From contig JAVBWI010000002.1 of assembly GCA_036677445.1 (NCBI GenBank), positions 1-64,000 of the forward strand: a stretch of DNA of 64,000 nucleotides. The letters are read 5' to 3'. The notes beneath the pieces were generated by a model that was not told the DNA's origin, searched no databases, and saw nothing but the letters and a program-made list of their open reading frames with translations. Of this stretch, positions 26,737 through 35,057 are shown one piece after another. The stretch's first letter is position 1. Each line of letters opens with the position of its first letter. The position numbers and the translations under genes are program-made. Source of the stretch: JAVBWI01 sp036677445. GTDB taxonomy: Bacteria; Bacillota; Clostridia; Christensenellales; CAG-138.

Positions 26737-28167
26737 TCAACTCTTGTCGATCAGCCTGAGATAGAAGCCTACGGCCTCGTGCAGCTTCTGTTCCTCTATG
26801 CGCTCGTCGTTGCCGTGTATGCGCTTCCGGTCGTCGCCGGAGAGCCGCATTGCCGAAAAGCGCAATACATTGTCGCAAATGCGGCAGAAGTGGCGTGAAT
26901 CGCTGCATGCTACCATCAGGTACGGGGAAACCAGCGCATCCGGCCAGGTCTGCTTTATGGCAGTACGCACGCGCGCCCACGCGTCCGTATCCGTACGGGA
27001 ATACGGGGAGGGATTCATGCCGTAGAAGGCGTTCAACTCCACGGAGTCGTCGTTGACCACGCGCTTAATATAGGCGGCGGCGCTTTCCACCGTTTCCTTG
27101 CCCATCAGGCGCAGGTTGGCGCCTACGCTCGCCGCGGGCGGCAATACATTGGCGGCGCTGCTGCCCTGCATCATGGTAAAGGCGCAGGTAGTGCGCATCA
27201 GGGCGTTGAGTTCGCCGCCCTTTGCCTTGCAGATCGCGTTGAGCACGCCGCAAAAGCACCATAGGTTTGCAAATATCAGCCGGTATATAAATGTAGAGTA
27301 GCGGCCCAGCGTATCGAACATCTCCGCCGTGGGGCGGGTGAGCTGCGCGTGGAAGGGCTTGCCTTCCACGCGCGTCACGGCGCGCGCGAGTATGCCGACC
27401 GGGGTATGCGGCGGCGGAGCGGAGGCATGGCCGCCCTTGCTCTTGACCTTGAATTCCAGATTCAGCATGCCCTTTTCGCCCGTACCTATGAGCGCGCAGG
27501 GCTGGTTGACGCCGGGGAACACGCCTTCGACCACGGCGCCGCCTTCGTCCACAACCAACGCCGGGCGTATGCCGCGCCGGTGTAGGGCTTCCACGATATC
27601 CGGCGCGTCGGTGCCCGCGATTTCCTCATCTCCCGCGAAGGAAAAGTATATGTCGTTTTCAGGGACGAAGCCTTGGGCGAGGAGCGTTTCGGCCGCCTCC
27701 AGCGCGGCGCAAAGCGTGCACTTGGTATCCAGCGTGCCGCGGCCCCACAGCTCGCCGTTTTCGCGGATGCCGGAAAACGGGGGCTTTTGCCAAGCGGCCT
27801 CATCCGCGGGCACCACGTCGTAGTGCGCCATATAAACGGAGGGGGCGGCGTCCGATTTGCCCTTCCAGCGGAACAGCAGCCCGCGCGCGCCGATATGCTC
27901 GGGCGGGCAATTTTCGTGCAGGCGGGGATACAGTTCGGCTAAAAGCGCCTGAAACTTTTCGAATTCGGCGGCGTCCTCGAGCGATTTGTCGTCGAAGGAT
28001 ACCGTCTTGCACCGCACCATGCGCTGCAGGCTTACGACCGCGCGCTCTTTGTCAAAGCGCACGGGGACGGGTTGTGCTTTCTGCTGCGGCTGGGGTTTGA
28101 ACATCGCCGCGCGCAGGAATATCACCAATAAAAACAGTACGATGATTGCGACAAGTATGATCCACAT
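26737..28167 (-). CDS. M20 family metallopeptidase, membrane-anchored (carboxypeptidase S/PM20D1-like)
   Basis: Zinc hydrolase of N-acyl amino acids or small peptides. About 476 residues: an N-terminal transmembrane helix (MWIILVAIIVLFLLVIFL) and then the M20 fold. Metal-site motifs: YMAHYDVVPAD, GELWGRGTLDTKC, FAGDEEIAGTDAPDIVE with the catalytic Glu, VDEGGA and the late His in CSDSRHFCRICDN. The overall pattern resembles yeast carboxypeptidase S and PM20D1. ATG 28167 begins the anchor; TTG 28173 with AAAGGTG at 8 bases is an alternative. The start region lies inside a long hairpin. The two genes upstream on the same strand encode DUF5058-type membrane proteins. Confidence 0.88.
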   Translation of the reverse strand: MWIILVAIIVLFLLVIFLRAAMFKPQPQQKAQPVPVRFDKERAVVSLQRMVRCKTVSFDDKSLEDAAEFEKFQALLAELYPRLHENCPPEHIGARGLLFRWKGKSDAAPSVYMAHYDVVPADEAAWQKPPFSGIRENGELWGRGTLDTKCTLCAALEAAETLLAQGFVPENDIYFSFAGDEEIAGTDAPDIVEALHRRGIRPALVVDEGGAVVEGVFPGVNQPCALIGTGEKGMLNLEFKVKSKGGHASAPPPHTPVGILARAVTRVEGKPFHAQLTRPTAEMFDTLGRYSTFIYRLIFANLWCFCGVLNAICKAKGGELNALMRTTCAFTMMQGSSAANVLPPAASVGANLRLMGKETVESAAAYIKRVVNDDSVELNAFYGMNPSPYSRTDTDAWARVRTAIKQTWPDALVSPYLMVACSDSRHFCRICDNVLRFSAMRLSGDDRKRIHGNDERIEEQKLHEAVGFYLRLIDKS

Positions 28168-28170
28168 TGA

Positions 28171-28253
28171 CAAGCACCATTCACCTTTCCGGCTCACGCA
28201 AGAAACTGGAAGCACCCCAAGCCTGGTGAGCCGAAAGGCGGAAAATGGTGCTT
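28171..28253 (-). promoter_or_regulatory. Long leader hairpin covering the ribosome site of the M20 gene
   Basis: AAGCACCATT (28172-28181) pairs with AATGGTGCTT (28244-28253), and CCTTTCCGGCTCAC (28184-28197) pairs with GTGAGCCGAAAGG (28226-28238) with one bulged base. The helix totals about 23 bp around a loop of about 28 nt that repeats GGAAGCACC. The hairpin would hide the AAAGGTG ribosome site, so it probably limits or controls translation. It matches no riboswitch class I know. Confidence 0.55.
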
Positions 28254-28308
28254 CTGCCATCTGCGTTTTTCCGGCAGCGCCGTGAAAATATCGCAGGGCG
28301 CAAAATGG

Positions 28309-28348
28309 TGGTTGTAATCAAAGAACCGTGGTTCTTTGATTACAACCA
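28309..28348 (-). terminator. Very stable hairpin at the end of the membrane-protein pair
   Basis: A perfect 19-bp inverted repeat (28309-28327 and 28330-28348, two-base loop) overlaps the stop codon of the gene ending at 28340. TTTT follows on the minus strand. It may act as terminator or 3' stabiliser. Confidence 0.7.
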
Positions 28349-29002
28349 GCCTTTCTGAAAGAGTATGCGGGCAGCGCCTATGGCGATGAGCGCGCCCACG
28401 GGCACCAGCACGCCGACCGCGCCTGCAAGCGAGGGAACGAGCAAAAACAGTACCAGCATCAATGCCATCGGTGCGATGGCGATCTTCCAGTTCTTTGATA
28501 CCAGCACAACGCCCAGCGCGCCAAAGAGCGCAGGCAGTATATTGGCAAACGCGGGCGCAAGCGCGGGCGCTTCCAATATGGGCCGTATCTGCGCGAGCAG
28601 GAACACGCCGGCGGCAATGATCAGCGTCGTTACGATGGAGCTGGTGGCGATGGCGATGGTGGAAATCAGCTCCCCGTCCTCCGTGCCGGGCTTCACTTTG
28701 GCGGCCTCCATGGCATTGAGCGCGCAGGGAACCTTAAGGTTTGTCATGTTGCCCGTCACAAACCCCAGATAAGAGCCGCCGGAACCCAACATTGGCGCGT
28801 AAGTGAATACCTCGATGACCGCGACCGTCCAGAATATGGGCACCACGCCCAGCAATCCGGTCAACAGCGCACGAGCTTCCGGCCATACCCCGTAATACAG
28901 GCAGATAATGACAGGCACCATCAGCAGAAGGAGCAGCGCGGATACCATCCAGATTCGGCCCCAGACATGCACGATTTCCAAATAAGCGCGTTCTTTTTTC
29001 AT
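28340..29002 (-). CDS. Membrane protein, partner of the DUF5058 protein
   Basis: 220 residues with five to six membrane segments. Distinctive polar segments between helices are EVFTYAPMLGSGGSYLGFVTGN, NLKVPCALNAMEAAKVKPGTEDGELISTIAIA and ALGVVLVSKNWKIAI. I recognise this as a protein usually found beside DUF5058, but I know of no established function. It starts 16 bases after the DUF5058 gene and ends in a 19-bp hairpin. The conserved polar loops inside a small helical bundle suggest one half of a transporter. Function not assigned. Confidence 0.7.
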   Translation of the reverse strand: MKKERAYLEIVHVWGRIWMVSALLLLLMVPVIICLYYGVWPEARALLTGLLGVVPIFWTVAVIEVFTYAPMLGSGGSYLGFVTGNMTNLKVPCALNAMEAAKVKPGTEDGELISTIAIATSSIVTTLIIAAGVFLLAQIRPILEAPALAPAFANILPALFGALGVVLVSKNWKIAIAPMALMLVLFLLVPSLAGAVGVLVPVGALIAIGAARILFQKGWL

Positions 29003-29018
29003 AGCGGTGCTCCTTCCT

Positions 29019-29744
29019 TCACACGATCCAGTTGGTGATGGGGATGGAAAACGCCATGGCGCCCAGCATGCTCAGCGGCAGCGCATAGTTTTCCAGCCAG
29101 CCAATATGATACCGCTTAATCAGTACCCCGCACACGCCCATGATGAGCGCGGAACACAGCATTACGAACACCGGTATGAAGCCGGGCAGCCCGGCGCGAA
29201 GGTCGGAGAACACCATGCCCAGAAACGCCGATATCATGCCGATAAAGAGAGCCGACATAAATGCCTCGCCCCATTTGCTGTTGCGCGTATTCAGGCGCAG
29301 TATGCCGCCCTGAATCTTCTTGAGGAATATTGGGATAATGATGAGACCGGGGATAATGCCAAGCGTCATGACCCAGGCGATGGTGGAAAACGCCTGCGGG
29401 TCGGTAACGGACTTGCTGATATCCGTGGCGGTGGCGGCCGCCGCGGCGCTGGCGGCGGGCAGTTCGTAGGTCAGCGCGCCCACTACGCTCAGCCGGAGCC
29501 ACGGAAGGGGCAGCCCCAGGAACTTGCTCAGCGTGATCACCCCCAACAATATGGAAATGGCAGGCGCGATGGTAAAGACTGCGCTTGAGGCCATGATGCG
29601 GCGCAGCGCCTTGGCGTCAAATCCTTTTAAACGGGCGCGTTGCCAGGCCTTCACAAGGAAAAAGACGGATTGCGCAATAACAAACAGCACCACGAACCCC
29701 GCAACGGCGTACAGGAATGTACTGTTCACGTCGAACGTTAGCAT
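29019..29744 (-). CDS. DUF5058-like membrane protein
   Basis: 241 residues, about six membrane segments. Marker segments: FLVKAWQRARLKGFDAKALRRIMASSAVFTIAPAISILLG, GLPLPWLRLSVVGALTYELPAA and WGEAFMSALFIGMISAFLG, which I associate with the DUF5058 family. GGGAGG lies before ATG 29744. It is first in the order DUF5058, partner, M20 peptidase. A two-component importer feeding an N-acyl-amino-acid hydrolase is a reasonable hypothesis, but no biochemical role is known to me. Confidence 0.7.
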   Translation of the reverse strand: MLTFDVNSTFLYAVAGFVVLFVIAQSVFFLVKAWQRARLKGFDAKALRRIMASSAVFTIAPAISILLGVITLSKFLGLPLPWLRLSVVGALTYELPAASAAAAATATDISKSVTDPQAFSTIAWVMTLGIIPGLIIIPIFLKKIQGGILRLNTRNSKWGEAFMSALFIGMISAFLGMVFSDLRAGLPGFIPVFVMLCSALIMGVCGVLIKRYHIGWLENYALPLSMLGAMAFSIPITNWIV

Positions 29745-29877
29745 GAGATCCTCCCTACTGCAGTATGTAATTTCAATAGTAGTATACCATATCCTTTTTT
29801 GTGTGGCGTAACCATTTCACGCTTAAGCGCCATGTATGACGTCACGGTTTTTTCACAATACAGCTACCCGTTTTTAC

Positions 29878-29906
29878 TTTACAAAACGAACGCGCAGGCG
29901 CATAAT
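29878..29906 (+). promoter_or_regulatory. Promoter of the marR-ABC exporter operon
   Basis: TTTACA (29878-29883) and CATAAT (29901-29906) with a 17-bp spacer, 54 bp before the marR start. Confidence 0.65.
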
Positions 29907-29912
29907 GGATAA

Positions 29913-29944
29913 GCACGTAATAATGAAGCACTTAACAAACGTGC
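29913..29944. promoter_or_regulatory. Candidate MarR operator
   Basis: GCACGT (29913-29918) and ACGTGC (29939-29944) form an inverted repeat immediately downstream of the -10 box, with an additional GCACTT half-site between. MarR proteins usually bind such repeats in their own promoter, so autoregulation is likely. Confidence 0.45.
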
Positions 29945-29959
29945 AAAGGAGGTATGTGC

Positions 29960-30478
29960 ATGGAAAACCGATATATCGAGACTGTCCAACAGATGGATAA
30001 GCTGCAATGGATCAGGCGAATACTGCAGCGCAGGGTTGCAGAGGAGCTGTCGCTGCATAGGGGACAGTTGCATGTACTTGAATATATTCACAGATATCCG
30101 GGCTGCACACAGGTGGAAATTGCGGAAACACTGCTCATTTCGCCCTCGTCGATCGCACAGTCCACCAAGCGTATGCAAAGAGACGGACTGCTGGAAAAAC
30201 GGATGACGGATGATAACCAACGATGCAAGCGCCTAAGTCTGACGCAAAAAGGAGAGCAACTGGCGCAAAGCTGCCGTGAAGGTTTTGAAGAGATCGACGA
30301 AAACCTATTCGAAGGAATTACCGACGAGGAAATCGCTGTGCTGGAAAGCATTGTGGGGCGGCTGCTGTATAAAGCGGCGAGCCGCGCGTCGCTGGATGTG
30401 GAGAATATGGATTTCTTCTCCTTTATGAAGCTTAAGCACCAATGGCATCACAGGCAGGAGGAAAAAGAAAAATGCTGA
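29960..30478 (+). CDS. MarR family transcriptional regulator
   Basis: 172 residues with a winged-helix core: LHVLEYIHRYPGCTQVEIAETLLISPSSIAQSTKRMQRDGLLEKRMTDDN in several pieces gives recognition helix and wing. The C-terminal helices would make the dimer. ATG 29960 is chosen because AGGAGG is seven bases upstream; the ATG two codons earlier abuts the ribosome site. The stop overlaps the first ABC gene. MarR proteins next to such exporters usually repress the operon until a toxic compound binds. Confidence 0.92.
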   Translation: MENRYIETVQQMDKLQWIRRILQRRVAEELSLHRGQLHVLEYIHRYPGCTQVEIAETLLISPSSIAQSTKRMQRDGLLEKRMTDDNQRCKRLSLTQKGEQLAQSCREGFEEIDENLFEGITDEEIAVLESIVGRLLYKAASRASLDVENMDFFSFMKLKHQWHHRQEEKEKC

Positions 30479-32214
30479 GGAAGCTTGCGTCATATATCGG
30501 CGCATACAAAAAACAAACATTGCTCTCACCGCTGATGGTGGTGTTCGAGGTGGCGCTGGAGGTCACAATTCCGCTGCTGATGGCGCGCATCGTCAACATC
30601 GGCATTGCCAACGGCGATATCGGGTACATCGCAAGGACAGGCTTGCTGATGATCGGCATGGCGCTCTTATCGCTGGTGTTCGGCGCGCTGGCCGCGCGGC
30701 TTTCATCCACCGCGGGCGCAGGCTTTGCTCAGAACATCCGCGAGGCGCTCTTTAACAAGGTACAGGATTTTTCCTTTGCCAATATCGACCGCTTCAGCAC
30801 CGCTAGCCTTGTCACGCGGCTGACCACCGACGTTACAAACGCGCAGAACACGTTTATGATGGTCATACGTATGGCCGTACGCGCGCCGGTGATGCTCGTT
30901 TGCGCGATATTCATGGCGGTTTCCATCAATGCGGAGCTTGCCGTGGTATTTTTGCTCGCTGCGCCGCTTTTGGCCGCCATCATGGCGCTCATCATGTTTA
31001 ACGCGTACCCGCGCTTTCGCAAAATGCTCACGGAGTACGACAACATGAACGCCGCCGTGCAGGAAAACCTGATCGGCATCCGCGTGGTCAAAGCCTTTGT
31101 CCGGGAAGACCATGAAACGGAAAAATTCCGCCGGGCCGCCGGGCGCGTGCGGGATATGCAGCTTGCCGCGGAGCGTATCGTCATCTGGATCATGCCGGCC
31201 ATGATGTTTGTCATGTACGGTTGCATGCTGGCCATCTCCTGGTTTGGCGGCGTCAAGATTATTGGCGGCACCATGCTGACCGGCGATTTGATGAGCTTTA
31301 TCAGCTACACCACGCAAATACTCATGTCGCTGATGATGCTGGGCATGGTGTTTATGATGGTGGTCATCACCCGCGCGTCGTATACGCGCATCTTGGAGGT
31401 GCTCGATGAGCAGCCCGGCATTGTAAAGCCCGCAAACGGCGGCTTTACAAAGGTGGAGGACGGCAGCGTCACGTTCAGGGACGTGCGCTTTAGCTACAGC
31501 GAAAAAAGCGAGGAGCCGACGCTCAGCGATATCAGCCTTTCCATCAGTCCGGGCGAAACCGTGGGCATTATGGGCGCGACGGGCTCGGCGAAAACCACGC
31601 TGGTGCAGCTCATTCCGCGTCTGTACGACGTGCAGGCGGGCAGCGTACTGGTGGGCGGGCGCGACGTGCGCGAGTATGACTTAAAAACGCTGCGCGACTC
31701 CGTCGCCATGGTGCTCCAAAAGAACGTGCTGTTTTCAGGCACCATACGTGAGAACCTGAAGTGGGGCAATGAAGCGGCGACAGAAGAGGAAATTGCCGAA
31801 GCCTGCCGTATCGCGCAGGCACACGAGTTCATCATGAGCTTCCCCAACGGCTATGATACCGATCTGGGACAGGGGGGAGTCAACGTTTCCGGCGGGCAGA
31901 AGCAGCGGCTGTGCATCGCGCGGGCGCTGTTGAAACGGCCCAAGATTATGATACTCGATGACAGCACCAGCGCCGTGGATACCGATACGGACAGGCGCAT
32001 CCGCAGCGGCCTGAAGCAAAGCCTTTTCGGTATGACGACCATCATCATCGCGCAGCGCATCGCTTCCGTGATGGATGCGGATAAGATCGTGGTGCTGGAC
32101 GAGGGGCGGATATCCGCCGTGGGTACGCACGAGGAACTGCTTCGTACAAGCGAAATCTACCGCGAGGTATACGCCTCGCAGCAGAAGGGGGTGGATGAAC
32201 ATGCCAGGGCCTAA
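30472..32214 (+). CDS. ABC exporter, heterodimer subunit 1 (degenerate ATP site)
   Basis: 580 residues: six membrane helices (to about 310) fused to an ATPase domain. The signature is VSGGQKQRLCIARALL (472-487). The Walker B ends in ILDDSTSAVD, with Asp where the catalytic Glu is expected; this is usual for one half of heterodimeric exporters of the BmrCD/TM287-288 type. The Walker A reads GATGSAKT (368-375), with Ala373 in place of the invariant Gly before the Lys, which is unusual. AGGAGG sits ten bases before ATG 30472. The next gene encodes the partner. Likely exports drugs or lipids. Confidence 0.93.
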   Translation: MLRKLASYIGAYKKQTLLSPLMVVFEVALEVTIPLLMARIVNIGIANGDIGYIARTGLLMIGMALLSLVFGALAARLSSTAGAGFAQNIREALFNKVQDFSFANIDRFSTASLVTRLTTDVTNAQNTFMMVIRMAVRAPVMLVCAIFMAVSINAELAVVFLLAAPLLAAIMALIMFNAYPRFRKMLTEYDNMNAAVQENLIGIRVVKAFVREDHETEKFRRAAGRVRDMQLAAERIVIWIMPAMMFVMYGCMLAISWFGGVKIIGGTMLTGDLMSFISYTTQILMSLMMLGMVFMMVVITRASYTRILEVLDEQPGIVKPANGGFTKVEDGSVTFRDVRFSYSEKSEEPTLSDISLSISPGETVGIMGATGSAKTTLVQLIPRLYDVQAGSVLVGGRDVREYDLKTLRDSVAMVLQKNVLFSGTIRENLKWGNEAATEEEIAEACRIAQAHEFIMSFPNGYDTDLGQGGVNVSGGQKQRLCIARALLKRPKIMILDDSTSAVDTDTDRRIRSGLKQSLFGMTTIIIAQRIASVMDADKIVVLDEGRISAVGTHEELLRTSEIYREVYASQQKGVDEHARA

Positions 32215-34099
32215 TCATGGACCAATGCGTGCGCAGGGTACAGCCAGGCCGCAGAACGCGGGCAAAACGCTGCGCCGCATATTCAGCTATATGGGAGAAC
32301 ACAAGATACGTCTGGTGCTTGTGGCGCTGTGCGTGCTGCTGAGCACGGGCGCAACCGTAGCGGGTACTTATTTTCTCAAACCGCTCATCAACGACTATAT
32401 CCTGCCGCTGGTGGGGCAGCAGTCTCCGGATCTATCGGGCTTTTTGGGTATGCTGTCGCTGATGGCGACGGTTTATGTGATCGGCGTCATAGCGAGCTAC
32501 CTGCTCAACCGGCTGATGCTGACCATCTCCGTCAGCTCCCTCAACAGCATTCGTATGGATCTGTTTACGCATATGCAGAAGCTGCCCATTCGCTACTTCG
32601 ATACGCATACGCATGGCGAGCTGATGAGCCGCTACACCAACGATACCGATTCCCTGCGCCAGCTTTTGGGGCAGAGCCTTGTACAGTTCGTCTCCTCGGC
32701 GGTATCGGTAATTAGCGTGTTTGTGGTGATGGTGGTGCTAAGCCCCTTGCTCACGGTACTGGTGGTGGTGATGCTGGTGGTGATGCTGCTGGTGGTGAAA
32801 ACTCTGGGCAAAAAGAGCGGCATGTATTTCCGCCGCCAGCAGAAGGCCATTGGCGAAGCCAACGGGTATATCGAGGAGATGATCGAGGGCCAGAAGGTTG
32901 TTAAAGTATTCTCCCATGAGGAAAATGCGAAGGAACGCTTTAAGGGCCTCAACGCCGAGCTGTTTCGCTCGGCGCAGGGCGCAAATACGTTTGCAAGCAT
33001 GCTGATGCCCATTATGGGCAACCTTTCCTACGTGCATTACGCGCTGACCGCTATGGCGGGCGGCATGCTGGCCGTGGCGGGCGGGCTGGACCTTGGTACG
33101 CTGGCGTCGTTTTTGCAGTATACCCGTTCCTTCTCGCAACCCATTACGCAGGTGTCGCAGCAGTTCAACTTCGTGATGCAGGCGCTTGCCGGCGCGGAGC
33201 GCATATTCGATATGATCGACCAAACGCCGGAAAATGACGACGGCGCGGTCAGCCTGGTGCATGCGCGGTATGGCGCTTCCGGCGAACTGCAGGAAAGCGC
33301 GGAGCGTACCGGCCGGTGGGCGTGGAAACGCACGGCGTCCGACGGCACGGTAAGCTATACCGAAGTACACGGCGATGTGCGGCTTCAAGACGTCACATTC
33401 GGCTATGAGCCGGAAAAGACTGTGCTGCGCGACCTGAACCTGTACGCAAAACCCGGGCAGAAGATCGCCTTCGTAGGGTCCACCGGCGCAGGAAAGACGA
33501 CCATCACCAACCTTATCAATCGTTTTTACGATGTGAACGAGGGAAAAATACTCTATGACGGCATCGACGTAAACACCATCCAAAAGGCGGACCTGCGGCG
33601 TTCGCTATCCATGGTGCTGCAGGATACGCACCTGTTCACGGGCACCGTGATGGAGAATATCCGATACGGCCGTTTGGAAGCAACGGATAAGGAAGTTGTG
33701 CACGCGGCGAAGCTTGCCAACGCCGATTCGTTTATCCGCCACCTGCCGGAAGGATACCAGACAATGCTCACGGGCGACGGCGCGAACCTCAGCCAGGGGC
33801 AGCGGCAGCTGCTGGCCATTGCGCGCGCGGCGCTCGCCGACCCGCCGGTGCTGATACTCGACGAAGCCACCAGCTCCATCGATACCCGCACGGAGGCGCT
33901 CATTGAAAAGGGCATGGATCAGCTCATGCAGGGGCGCACGGTGTTTGTCATTGCTCACCGGCTGTCTACGGTGCGAAACGCCAACGCCATTATGGTGCTG
34001 GAAGACGGAAGCATCATCGAGCGCGGCGATCACGACGACCTCATCCGCCAGCGGGGCAAGTATTACCAGCTCTATACCGGCGCGTTTGAGCTTTCCTGA
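32201..34099 (+). CDS. ABC exporter, heterodimer subunit 2 (canonical ATP site)
   Basis: 632 residues: six membrane helices (about 35-330) and an ATPase domain (390-632). Walker A GSTGAGKT (426-433), signature NLSQGQRQLLAIARA and Walker B LILDEATSSID with catalytic Glu are visible. The signature reads LSQGQ rather than LSGGQ, as usual in the partner of a degenerate subunit. An extra charged insert (345-392) lies between the two domains, typical of this subfamily. The start overlaps the end of subunit 1 by 14 bases; ATG 32201 is preferred over ATG 32195 because AAGGGGGTGG is better spaced. Transcription ends at the hairpin at 34112. Confidence 0.93.
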   Translation: MPGPNHGPMRAQGTARPQNAGKTLRRIFSYMGEHKIRLVLVALCVLLSTGATVAGTYFLKPLINDYILPLVGQQSPDLSGFLGMLSLMATVYVIGVIASYLLNRLMLTISVSSLNSIRMDLFTHMQKLPIRYFDTHTHGELMSRYTNDTDSLRQLLGQSLVQFVSSAVSVISVFVVMVVLSPLLTVLVVVMLVVMLLVVKTLGKKSGMYFRRQQKAIGEANGYIEEMIEGQKVVKVFSHEENAKERFKGLNAELFRSAQGANTFASMLMPIMGNLSYVHYALTAMAGGMLAVAGGLDLGTLASFLQYTRSFSQPITQVSQQFNFVMQALAGAERIFDMIDQTPENDDGAVSLVHARYGASGELQESAERTGRWAWKRTASDGTVSYTEVHGDVRLQDVTFGYEPEKTVLRDLNLYAKPGQKIAFVGSTGAGKTTITNLINRFYDVNEGKILYDGIDVNTIQKADLRRSLSMVLQDTHLFTGTVMENIRYGRLEATDKEVVHAAKLANADSFIRHLPEGYQTMLTGDGANLSQGQRQLLAIARAALADPPVLILDEATSSIDTRTEALIEKGMDQLMQGRTVFVIAHRLSTVRNANAIMVLEDGSIIERGDHDDLIRQRGKYYQLYTGAFELS

Positions 34100-34111
34100 C
34101 CAAAATACAGG

Positions 34112-34140
34112 CGGCGGCATAATTTTGCCGCCGTCTTTGT
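34112..34140 (+). terminator. Terminator of the MarR-ABC operon
   Basis: CGGCGGCA (34112-34119) pairs with TGCCGCCG (34126-34133), followed by TCTTTGT. It lies in the convergent gap. Confidence 0.7.
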
Positions 34141-34153
34141 GCTTTTGGGTATA

Positions 34154-34633
34154 TTACCGTACCAGCCGTACGGGAGAGGAGGGACTGGACGTGCCCATGC
34201 AGGCGATCCAGACCTTCACAAGCGCCTGCCCGGCGGGCGAGTTCCAGTCCCGTTCCAGCGCGGCGTGACACTCCATCCCCCGTCCTGCGCGCGTATGGTG
34301 GCAAAAACGGCATTCCAGCGGCTGAAACCCGGTGCCGTGCAGCTCGCACAGGCCGCTTTTCAGGAAGCCGCAGCCGTTATGCGCGTATTCCTGCAACGCA
34401 AAGCCGCCTTCACAGCCCCGAAAAGCGGGGGAAAGCACGCCGAAAGAGCAGTCGGGCGCGACTTCCAGCATCATGCGCCGCCCAAATCCGGCCTCTATTG
34501 CCTTTTGCGCCTGTTTGACAGACCACCAGCCGGGCCGCTGGCAATAGGCTTTGCAGATGTCGCAGCCGCAGGGCGCCGAGGGAGGAAACCGTTCTTCAAG
34601 GGTACGGGGGAGATTGTGCCGCTTTCCTTTCAA
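34154..34633 (-). CDS. Cysteine-rich protein of unknown function
   Basis: About 159 residues, no signal peptide. Cys and His residues are arranged as CGCDICKAYC near the N-terminus, then single Cys in DCSFGVLSPAFRGCEGGF and NGCGFLKSGLCELHGTG, and CRFCHHTRAGRGMECH toward the end. This density of paired Cys/His suggests bound zinc or an iron-sulfur cluster. I recognise it as a conserved clostridial hypothetical protein but know no function. Start unclear: TTG 34633 has GGAAGG ten bases upstream; an in-frame TTG at 34651 has no ribosome site. It stands apart from neighbours. Confidence 0.7.
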   Translation of the reverse strand: MKGKRHNLPRTLEERFPPSAPCGCDICKAYCQRPGWWSVKQAQKAIEAGFGRRMMLEVAPDCSFGVLSPAFRGCEGGFALQEYAHNGCGFLKSGLCELHGTGFQPLECRFCHHTRAGRGMECHAALERDWNSPAGQALVKVWIACMGTSSPSSPVRLVR

Positions 34634-34651
34634 AGTATCGCCGCCTTCCAA

Positions 34652-35057
34652 TCACACATACGGCTGACTTTAGGCCGCCGCGCTATGCTTTCAGCAGTTT
34701 GCGGAAATGCCTGTACGTTGAAGAGACGCATGATTTACGGTTTCTCTATTTTTCACAGCAATGCATTTGGCAATATACGGAATTTATATCCATATTATAC
34801 CTTGCGGTGATCGCGTTGTAAATCGCAAACTATCAATATCATCTTTTACTTCTCGTTTTTCACTTAATATCCTTTCTTTGTTGGGGATGGTATCATCAGC
34901 AAAAAGCCTGCCCAATCGAGTCCAAGTTGATCGGTATTTTCCTGCCAATACAGCAGGCGATTAGAATTGAAGCTACGCCAAAAGAAGGAAGCGGCTGCAT
35001 GTTTTGCAGCCGCTTACATCATATTTTTATACCATCCAATGCGCATGGAGCCAAGCG
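34652..35057. other. Gene-free AT-rich stretch
   Basis: About 400 bp, clearly more AT-rich than the surroundings (34740-34960), without a credible ORF. It contains the radical SAM gene terminator at 34979-35015. I see no precursor-peptide ORF for the adjacent radical SAM enzyme. Confidence 0.5.
34979..35015 (-). terminator. Terminator of the radical SAM gene
   Basis: The 11-bp stem AAGCGGCTGCA (34989-34999) / TGCAGCCGCTT (35005-35015) is followed on the minus strand by CCTTCTTTT. Confidence 0.8.

Noticed and set aside
34652..35057. Precursor peptide for the radical SAM enzyme
   Set aside because: All short frames in this AT-rich gap lack a ribosome site, or have no Cys-, Ser- or Gly-rich core.
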